NCBI GenBank assembly: GCA_045642445.1
Contig: JAZUIX010000074.1
Span: 1-7,018 of the forward strand
DNA length: 7,018 nucleotides
Source of the DNA: Colimorpha sp045642445
GTDB lineage: Bacteria > Bacteroidota > Bacteroidia > Bacteroidales > P3
Direction of reading: 5' to 3'
Every line of letters begins with the position of its first letter. Position 1 is the stretch's first letter. Below are positions 1 through 4,637 of this stretch, in pieces. Position numbers and translations under genes: made by a program. The notes under the pieces are model-generated. The model was not told the DNA's origin. It made no database searches and was given only the letters and a program-made list of their open reading frames with translations.

Positions 1-220
1 CAGTATAGTTGTATTTGCCCGTCTCATCCGTATAAGCATCTCTAATTAACTTGTTACAACCCCAATAACCATGTCGTACTACGCAATCAATGGAGTCGAA
101 CCAAAACTGGTAGAAATAGTTGGGCACACGGCTGTCAAGGGCGTCTTGCGGGTGCGACACTTGGGCATTCAATGTACTGCAGATAAGCAGCAAAATTGTG
201 CAAAGGAAAGACTTTTTCAT
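1..220 (-). CDS. Secreted protein of unknown function, N-terminal part only
   Basis: The minus strand is open from an ATG at 220-218 to the left edge, giving 73 codons without a stop; the 3' end lies outside the window. Residues 1-19 form a signal peptide: KK near the N terminus, a hydrophobic core (FLCTILLLICSTL), then a small-residue end in NAQ, so signal peptidase I cleavage after Ala19 is likely. This MKK...NAQ form is common in Bacteroidota exported proteins. The visible mature part (residues 20-73) is rich in aromatic residues and Asp, with PNYFYQFWFDSIDC and HGYWGCNK, and I recognise no family. No Shine-Dalgarno precedes the ATG, as is normal in this phylum. I see no perfect TAnnTTTG box upstream. 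A TTTG lies near 287-290 (minus strand), but the TA-rich stretch downstream of it matches the -7 consensus poorly. The reading frame and signal peptide are seen; the export is inferred. Confidence 0.8.
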   Translation of the reverse strand, partial: MKKSFLCTILLLICSTLNAQVSHPQDALDSRVPNYFYQFWFDSIDCVVRHGYWGCNKLIRDAYTDETGKYNYT

Positions 221-480
221 AGCAGGGCATTTTGATGAATTTCGAGTCGTTTTACTATATAGACGGCGAAGGTGCGTTTTGGTTACAAAAAAAGTGCATT
301 ATTATGAATTTTTAACAAGATTTTTTCAATAATCGCTTCAAAAAGCAAAAAAAACGGGGGAAGAAGGGCCGAGGTGTGAAAGCCATTTTCCTTGTTACAT
401 TCATTATGTGTGCAATAATTTTTGATTTCCAACCCTACGGTGCCAGTATGCCCCGCCCTACCGTTTAATGTTCCTCCCAA
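221..480. other. AT-rich intergenic stretch upstream of the secreted protein gene
   Basis: About 260 bp between the start of the minus-strand secreted protein gene and the phased repeat array. Homopolymer A and T runs occur around 287-294 and 347-354. A 65-codon open frame on the minus strand (480-283) has no recognisable protein character and I do not call it. The stretch probably carries the promoter of the leftmost gene, but no convincing -33/-7 pair is visible. Confidence 0.5.
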
Positions 481-593
481 TGACCAAGATTTGACCTAGG
501 ATTGACCTTGGTGTGACCTAGGACTGACCTTGGTATTATACCTAGGTCATACCTAGGTCAGTCCTAGGTCATACCTAGGTCACACCTAGGTCA
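481..593. repeat. 11-bp-phased inverted array of TGACCTAGG units (5+5)
   Basis: Ten 9-bp units lie at a strict 11-bp spacing. Five read TGACC(T/A)(A/T)G(G/A) on the plus strand, starting at 481, 492, 503, 514 and 525. Five read as the complement CCTAGGTCA, starting at 541, 552, 563, 574 and 585. The whole is a 113-bp dyad centred on base 537 with a 7-base AT loop (TATTATA, 534-540). Units in the right arm are identical; the left arm alternates CCTAGG and CCTTGG, and the outermost unit is the most diverged. CCTAGG, itself a palindrome containing CTAG, occurs seven times. The 2-bp spacers do not pair across the dyad (seven of eight positions mismatch), while the 9-bp units pair with at most two mismatches. 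The spacing of about one helical turn would put all units on one DNA face, which fits a multi-site protein-binding array; an RNA or DNA hairpin is the alternative. Function unknown. Confidence 0.95.
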
Positions 594-729
594 CGGGGAG
601 CAACCTTCGACCCATCTTGCACCCTTCCTTTTCGCTAAACGGGAGAAAATTTTTATGCGGATCCGTTTCTTTCTGATGATAGGTGATGGTAACGATTTAA
701 GGCAAGTTGTATCGAATCATCACATATTA
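594..729. other. Intergenic spacer between phased array and MITE-like element
   Basis: No gene, promoter or repeat is convincing here. An ATG at 655 opens a 130-codon frame, but that frame runs through the whole MITE-like element including both terminal inverted repeats. Its translation is low in protein character (many Cys, Arg and Leu from structured DNA), so it is not called as a gene. Confidence 0.5.
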
Positions 730-1055
730 GGTGGGTTCTATAAATTCAACGTAGATATGAGAAATATTTGTAAATTACTTTTCTGCGATTTTGGCCGTTT
801 TTGGGCATCTTGCTGTTTGCTTTGCAGACCTGTCTTGGCCTCGGCAGAGTCCAAGCGAGCTTGGCCTCTGCACTCAGCTTTGACAGGTTTATCACTCGGT
901 CACAATGCCCGCGGATTCTCCGCTTTCCTTACTCCGTGCGGAATCTGCTTCGCAGAACGCTATCGAGTTCCACTGGAACTCTTCATCTCGCTCTGCGCAG
1001 CAATCTGCTCCAAAACCGACTCAAAATCCCAAGAAATCAATTTATAGAACCCACC
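730..1055. mobile_element. MITE-like element with 17-bp perfect TIRs and ATTA duplication
   Basis: The ends are perfect inverted repeats: GGTGGGTTCTATAAATT at 730-746 and its exact complement at 1039-1055. Immediately outside both ends is the same tetranucleotide, ATTA (726-729 and 1056-1059), in the same orientation, as expected for a target-site duplication. The 326-bp element has no credible coding region or transposase, so if it moves it must use a transposase in trans. The interior is rich in short dyads, for example at 844-871, the perfect palindrome GTTCCACTGGAAC at 966-978, and TCTGC/GCAGA around 945-957. A 4-bp duplication and termini beginning GG are compatible with IS5-like enzymes, but that is a guess. 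An invertible segment bounded by inverted repeats is an alternative; the ATTA repeat favours insertion. Confidence 0.6.
844..871. repeat. Internal hairpin of the MITE-like element
   Basis: GCAGAG (844-849), one unpaired base, CCAAG (851-855), a 4-base loop CGAG, CTTGG (860-864), one unpaired base and CTCTGC (866-871) form an 11-bp stem interrupted by one 1x1 mismatch. The right arm CTTGGCCTC also occurs just to the left as a direct repeat, and ACCTGTC/GACAGGT flank the whole, so longer alternative folds are possible. It could act in DNA, as a cruciform, or in a read-through RNA; nothing shows which. Confidence 0.6.
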
Positions 1056-1064
1056 ATTACAACA

Positions 1065-1108
1065 TTCCCTCACAATCTTTTGGGGGGTGCCTAAAGATTG
1101 TGAGGGAA
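1065..1108. repeat. 16-bp perfect hairpin downstream of the lipoprotein gene
   Basis: TTCCCTCACAATCTTT (1065-1080) and its exact complement (1093-1108) enclose a 12-base loop containing six G in a row. The hairpin begins 20 bp past the stop codon of the minus-strand lipoprotein gene, where a terminator would be expected. However, neither strand has a T-run after the stem, so this is not a standard intrinsic terminator. It could block 3' exonucleases at the transcript end or be a short REP-like palindrome. The left arm starts 9 bp beyond the right end of the MITE-like element. Confidence 0.75.
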
Positions 1109-1128
1109 GAGGATGGGTGAGGTATTGC

Positions 1129-2088
1129 TTATTTGTCGCGTACCAGGCGCACACAGCAGCCGTAGTCGCGGGGCTTGTTGCCGTCGGCGGGGTTGAGGTA
1201 GTTGCTGTAGAAACAGAGGTCGTAGGCCACAAAGTCGAGCAACGGGTTCGCACCGAAGGCGGTCACTGACCAGTAGTTGCCCATATCGCCCACATATTTT
1301 ATCTTCATCTCCTCGTTGTCGCGGAAACCGCCCGCAGGCAGGAATACGGCACCGGCTTTCTGCATCTTGATCCAATCGCTGGCATCGTAGCTGTTTTTGC
1401 GAGAGTATTCGGTCATATTGTCTGCATCCGCTATGCCTGGGTGGAATGTGATACTGTCGGGGCAGACCCAATTGTCGGGCAGGAGCACCATGCCGTTGTT
1501 GCCTTCGACGCAGGCGATGCCGTATTTTTGATCGGCGTTGCTGCGGCCTTCGAAGAGGTAGGTCCATTCGTCTTTCGACAAGGTGCGCCACATCCCTTTC
1601 TTGTTGCCGCCGTTGCTGATGGCGTTATACACGCCCCAGTCGCAGTTGGCATAGTCGCCCACAAGGTCGTACACCCCCAGGGGGCCGTAACCCAGGTAGG
1701 TGGGGTAATCCTCATAGTCGGTGTCGTAGGGGTGGAAGAAAGCGTTGCCGCAGTCGTAGCCGCTGGTGGCCCAGGCAAAGAAGTCGATCCAGCCGTCGTA
1801 GGTGGGCGACACATTGCCGTTCTTTTCGCCTATGTAGTCGTATTGGTTGAGGGCAAAGCGCCAAGTGTCTTTGAAGGCTTTGTATTGCAGGTTGCCGCGC
1901 GAAAACTGCACCGTTTTGTCGACATCTATTGAAAAGAGGGCATCAATAGCGCCGTCCGAGGTGATGCCGTCTACTACGGTGACGTCGGGCGTGGTGTCGT
2001 TATTGCCGTTGATGGGTTCGTCATCTTTCTTGCATGCCACGTTCATGCACAAGGCCGCTACGGCCAACAGGATAAAGCATTTTTTCAT
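1129..2088 (-). CDS. Lipoprotein with FISUMP / C-type-lectin-like domain
   Basis: The protein has 319 residues. I chose the ATG at 2088 because it starts a lipoprotein signal: MKKCFILLAVAALCMNVAC, with Cys19 as the probable lipidated residue. An in-frame ATG at 2190 would add 34 residues encoded by the heptamer repeats and is rejected. KKDDE directly after the Cys resembles the acidic export signal that sends Bacteroidota lipoproteins to the outer face of the outer membrane. A low-complexity linker (residues 20-45) precedes one domain from about 55 to 319. Recognisable blocks are QFSRGNLQY (61-69), WGVYNAISNGG (151-161), MWRTLSKDEW (166-175), VLLPDNW (201-207), AGAVFLPAGGFR (245-256), NYWSV (271-275) and a C-terminal CCVRLVRD. 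This pattern is typical of Bacteroidales proteins related to the Fibrobacter major paralogous / formylglycine-generating-enzyme-like fold, here without evident catalytic residues. The role is unknown; surface binding is an inference. tsaC lies upstream on the same strand with 124 bp between. Confidence 0.85.
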   Translation of the reverse strand: MKKCFILLAVAALCMNVACKKDDEPINGNNDTTPDVTVVDGITSDGAIDALFSIDVDKTVQFSRGNLQYKAFKDTWRFALNQYDYIGEKNGNVSPTYDGWIDFFAWATSGYDCGNAFFHPYDTDYEDYPTYLGYGPLGVYDLVGDYANCDWGVYNAISNGGNKKGMWRTLSKDEWTYLFEGRSNADQKYGIACVEGNNGMVLLPDNWVCPDSITFHPGIADADNMTEYSRKNSYDASDWIKMQKAGAVFLPAGGFRDNEEMKIKYVGDMGNYWSVTAFGANPLLDFVAYDLCFYSNYLNPADGNKPRDYGCCVRLVRDK

Positions 2089-2104
2089 AATGGTTATTTT
2101 TTTT

Positions 2105-2160
2105 GTGATTAGTGACTGGTGATTAGTGATTAGTGACTGGTGATTAGTGATTAGTGACTT
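2105..2160. repeat. Heptanucleotide tandem array, GTGATTA/GTGACTG type
   Basis: Eight contiguous 7-bp units: GTGATTA, GTGACTG, GTGATTA, GTGATTA, GTGACTG, GTGATTA, GTGATTA, GTGACTT. The order gives a higher 21-bp period (units A-B-A repeated). The array ends 16 bp upstream of the lipoprotein start codon on the minus strand, where units read TAATCAC and CAGTCAC, so it would lie in the 5' untranslated leader or promoter region. Copy-number change by slippage could alter spacing there. Confidence 0.92.
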
Positions 2161-2173
2161 GGAGGGCGGCAGC

Positions 2174-2215
2174 CAATTCTCAATTCTCAATTTTCAATTT
2201 TCAATTTCTAATTCA
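2174..2215. repeat. Second heptanucleotide array, CAATTNT type
   Basis: Six consecutive 7-bp units: CAATTCT twice, CAATTTT twice, CAATTTC and a diverged TAATTCA. The last unit overlaps the tsaC stop codon (2213-2215). Only 13 bp, GC-rich, separate it from the GTGATTA array, yet the two arrays differ in unit sequence. Read on the minus strand, it gives repeated AAAATTG/AGAATTG. Confidence 0.9.
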
Positions 2216-2776
2216 GGGTCTGATTGTGATGATGCCGTTGGGGGTGAGTTTGACTATGGTGGAACTGCCGGTGGAGGGATGGTGGAAGTCGGGATGGTCG
2301 GGCAGGGGGCAGTCGATGCGGTGGAGGAGCTCTGGGTCGATGTCTTCATAGCTCGCAGGCGAGGGGTGGCCGGAGAGGTTGGCAGAGGTGCTCACGATGG
2401 GTTTGCCGAAGGCGCTGAGGAGCTGCTGGCAGAAGTCCATGTTGGGGATGCGGACTCCCACGGTGCCGTTGTGGGCGGGGAGGTTCTCGGCCAGGGGGGC
2501 GAGGAGCATGTTTTGGGGCAGTATGACCGTGGTGGGTCGTTGGCTGCGGAGCAGGAGGTCGGCGGCTTCGGTGGGGAGGAGTGGTGAGAGCATGGTGGGG
2601 GAGGCCAGGACGAGCATCGATTTGGTGTGGTCACGCTCCTTGATGGCGTAGATTTTTTCCACGGCTTGTGCGTTGGTGGCATCACATCCGATGCCCCAGA
2701 TGGTGTCGGTAGGGTAGAGGAGGGTCTGGCCTTCGCAAAGGGCTTTCAGGGCAGGTTCCAGTAGGTCGTTTTTCAT
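2213..2776 (-). CDS. tsaC: L-threonylcarbamoyladenylate synthase, YrdC-domain type
   Basis: The protein has 187 residues and consists of one YrdC domain without the extra C-terminal domain of Sua5. It makes threonylcarbamoyl-AMP from threonine, bicarbonate and ATP in the cytoplasm, the first step of the t6A37 modification of ANN-decoding tRNAs. Visible family blocks are LYPTDTIWGIGCDA (residues 20-33), KERDHTKSM (46-54, basic nucleotide-binding residues), RPTTVILP (80-87), VGVRIP (106-111), PIVSTSANLSG (126-136, the family hallmark) and a late STGSSTIV (168-175). The length is normal for the single-domain form. The start at 2776 puts the first block at the usual distance from the N terminus. 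It is transcribed divergently from the peptide transporter, with a -7 box (2800-2807) close upstream, giving a short leader. The lipoprotein gene downstream may be read through from it, though the heptamer arrays lie between. Confidence 0.93.
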   Translation of the reverse strand: MKNDLLEPALKALCEGQTLLYPTDTIWGIGCDATNAQAVEKIYAIKERDHTKSMLVLASPTMLSPLLPTEAADLLLRSQRPTTVILPQNMLLAPLAENLPAHNGTVGVRIPNMDFCQQLLSAFGKPIVSTSANLSGHPSPASYEDIDPELLHRIDCPLPDHPDFHHPSTGSSTIVKLTPNGIITIRP

Positions 2777-2799
2777 TCTTTGGAGTGTTAATTTTAATG

Positions 2800-2807
2800 C
2801 AAAGATA
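2800..2807 (-). promoter_or_regulatory. Bacteroidota -7 box for tsaC
   Basis: On the minus strand this reads TATCTTTG, a perfect match to the Bacteroidota TAnnTTTG -7 consensus, 23 bp upstream of the tsaC start codon. No TTTG -33 element is visible at the usual distance. It lies within an inverted repeat whose other arm carries the -7 box of the divergent transporter gene. Confidence 0.65.
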
Positions 2808-2828
2808 CGAAAAATTCAGAAAAATTCG

Positions 2829-2836
2829 TATATTTG
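2829..2836 (+). promoter_or_regulatory. Bacteroidota -7 box for the peptide transporter
   Basis: TATATTTG matches TAnnTTTG exactly, 69 bp upstream of the transporter ATG. The surrounding 30 bp (2826-2855) recur with two substitutions at the promoter of the downstream protease (4586-4615). A good TTTG -33 element is lacking; that region overlaps the tsaC -7 box. Confidence 0.75.
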
Positions 2837-2905
2837 CAAGTTAATTCTTGAATAAGGAAAATATAAAAAGTAAAATAACATATTATTAATTAACAAATTA
2901 CAATT

Positions 2906-4492
2906 ATGAAAGGACATCCAAAAGGTCTAATCGCTGCAGCTTTGAGTAATATGGGTGAGCGCTTTGGCTACTATATTATGAACGCTGTGTTGGTACTCTT
3001 CCTCTGTTCCAAGTTCGGTCTTGCCGAGGAAAAAGCTACCGCCATTTATTCGGTTTTTTACATGGGCATTTACATCCTGAGCCTTGTGGGCGGTATTATT
3101 GCCGACCGCACTCAGAATTACAAAGGCACCATTCAGACGGGTCTGCTTGTCATGGCTTCCGGCTATGTCATCCTGGCTATCCCCATTTTGGCCACTTCGG
3201 CCAATATCGGCTGGCTGCTGCCCCTCACCTGTGCCGCCCTTTTCCTCATTGCTTTCGGTAATGGTTTGTTCAAGGGCAACCTGCAGGCCATCGTGGGTCA
3301 GATGTACGACAACTTCGAGGCCGAGGCTGCCAAACAGGGCCCCGAGGCTTTGGCTCAGGCCAAGAACAAGCGCGACAGCGGTTTCCAGATTTTCTATATG
3401 TTCATCAATGTGGGCGGCTTGATCGCTCCTTTTGTGGCTCCCCTGCTCCGCAGCTGGTGGTTGGGTCAGAATGGTTTTGAATACAATGCCGACCTGCCAG
3501 CCCTCTGCCATCAGTTCATCGCCACGGGTGCCGCTATGGGTACCGATGCCATCACCAAGATGACCGAGCTCTTCGCCAATATGAACGTCACCCTGCCTGC
3601 CGATACTGCTGCCACTCAGGAACTCTGCCAGAATTATCTGAACGTGTTCAACACGGGTGTCCACTATTCGTTCATCGCTTCTGTGTGTGCTATGGTCATC
3701 TCGTTGGTGATTTTCGTCTGCACCAAGAAACGTTTCCCGACTCCTGGCAAGAAGGCTGCCGCCGAGAGCGTTACCTATACCGCCGAGGAGAAACAGGCTA
3801 TGGCCAAGGAACTCAAACAGCGCCTTTACGCTATGTTTGCCGTGCTCATCATCGCCGTGTTCTTCTGGTTCTCGTTCCATCAGAACGGCACCTCCATGTC
3901 GCTCTTTGCTCGTGACTTTGTCCACACCGAGAGCCTCGCACCCGAGATTTGGCAGGCTGTCAACCCGTTCTTTGTCATTGTGCTGACATTCCCCATCATG
4001 TGGCTCTTTGAAGGCCTCACCAAGAAAGGCAAGGGTGTGTCCACTCCCAAAAAGATTGCCATCGGTATGGGTATCGCCGCATGTGCCTATCTGTTTATGA
4101 CCATTTTCTGCAGCCGCATGGGCTATCCTTCGGCCACAGACTTCCGCGGTCTCGATGCCGCCTCTGCTGCCGCTATGAAGGCCGCTCCGTGGGTGCTGAT
4201 TGTGTACTACTTCTTCATGACTGTTGCCGAGCTGTTCATCAGCCCGCTGGGTCTGAGCTTCATTTCCAAGGTTGCCCCCAAGAACCTCCTCGGTCTCTGC
4301 CAGGGCCTCTGGCTGGGTGCCACCGCTGTGGGCAATGGCTTCCTGTGGATTGGTCCGCTGCTGTACAACAAGTTCCCCATTTGGAAGGCTTGGATTGTAT
4401 TTATGAGCGTGTGTCTGCTGTCGATGATTGTTATGCTCTGCATGGTCAAGTGGCTTGAGCGTGTAACGGGTGAAAAACAACAACAGCAGTAG
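2906..4492 (+). CDS. POT-family proton-coupled peptide transporter
   Basis: The protein has 528 residues with many hydrophobic segments and belongs to the POT/PTR2 branch of the major facilitator superfamily. It should import di- and tripeptides with protons across the inner membrane. Family marks are NMGERFGYY in the first helix (residues 15-23), GGIIADRTQNY (62-72), the PTR2-type FYMFINVGGLIAP (163-175), a charged central cytoplasmic loop (about 273-306), FHQNGTS (324-330) and AVNPFF (351-356). The usual E1xxE2R motif of POT proteins reads N15-M-G-E18-R19, so the first glutamate is asparagine; I recall SNMGERFGYY in Bacteroides homologues too, so this is probably lineage-specific. A loop of about 60 residues (about 188-250, predicted periplasmic) contains Cys201 and Cys241. 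The gene has its own promoter and an intrinsic terminator. The protease gene next door would supply peptides. Substrate specificity is not provable from sequence. Confidence 0.92.
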   Translation: MKGHPKGLIAAALSNMGERFGYYIMNAVLVLFLCSKFGLAEEKATAIYSVFYMGIYILSLVGGIIADRTQNYKGTIQTGLLVMASGYVILAIPILATSANIGWLLPLTCAALFLIAFGNGLFKGNLQAIVGQMYDNFEAEAAKQGPEALAQAKNKRDSGFQIFYMFINVGGLIAPFVAPLLRSWWLGQNGFEYNADLPALCHQFIATGAAMGTDAITKMTELFANMNVTLPADTAATQELCQNYLNVFNTGVHYSFIASVCAMVISLVIFVCTKKRFPTPGKKAAAESVTYTAEEKQAMAKELKQRLYAMFAVLIIAVFFWFSFHQNGTSMSLFARDFVHTESLAPEIWQAVNPFFVIVLTFPIMWLFEGLTKKGKGVSTPKKIAIGMGIAACAYLFMTIFCSRMGYPSATDFRGLDAASAAAMKAAPWVLIVYYFFMTVAELFISPLGLSFISKVAPKNLLGLCQGLWLGATAVGNGFLWIGPLLYNKFPIWKAWIVFMSVCLLSMIVMLCMVKWLERVTGEKQQQQ

Positions 4493-4514
4493 TTTTATAG
4501 CTAATTGATATTTG

Positions 4515-4549
4515 AAAAAGAGGGTGCCTTTGGGTGCCCTCTTTTTTTT
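4515..4549 (+). terminator. Intrinsic terminator of the peptide transporter gene
   Basis: AGAGGGTGCC (4519-4528), loop TTTG, and GGTGCCCTCT (4533-4542) form a 10-bp stem including two G-U wobbles. A T-run to 4549 follows, and an A-run (4515-4519) lies on the 5' side, so it could also work in the other direction. It begins about 20 bp past the stop codon and separates the transporter from the protease. Confidence 0.9.
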
Positions 4550-4566
4550 GTCGTGTTGATGATTTT

Positions 4567-4596
4567 TTTGCATGTTTAAAAAAAATCGTATATTTG
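4567..4596 (+). promoter_or_regulatory. Promoter of the C10 protease gene
   Basis: A TTTG -33 element (4567-4570) and a perfect -7 box TATATTTG (4589-4596), 18 bp apart, match the Bacteroidota housekeeping promoter (TTTG, about 19 bp, TAnnTTTG). The -7 box is 41 bp upstream of the start codon. The TCGTATATTTGCAA block and the following TTAATT-TTGAATAA are shared with the transporter promoter. Confidence 0.85.
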
Positions 4597-4637
4597 CAAA
4601 TTAATTGTTGAATAATATTATTAAAACAAAGTATATT

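Noticed and set aside
481..593. A CRISPR array.
   Set aside because: Spacers are 2 bp, units are 9 bp and half of them are inverted; no cas genes are present.
655..1047. A 130-codon plus-strand frame in the gene-poor region.
   Set aside because: It covers both the start of the MITE-like element and most of its right inverted repeat, has no plausible protein composition, and overlapping frames of similar length exist. A non-coding mobile element explains the segment better.
1129..2088. A functional formylglycine-generating enzyme.
   Set aside because: The protein has the related fold signature but I cannot see the paired active-site cysteine arrangement of true FGE proteins, and the scattered cysteines are not in the expected context.
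2089..2190. A 34-residue N-terminal extension of the lipoprotein from an upstream ATG.
   Set aside because: The extension is encoded by the heptamer array (repeated SLITNHQ) and would bury the lipoprotein signal peptide, which starts correctly at 2088.
2927..4573. A 548-codon open frame on the minus strand opposite the peptide transporter gene.
   Set aside because: It lacks recognisable motifs and hydrophobic segments, and runs across the terminator of the transporter. It is a codon-bias shadow.
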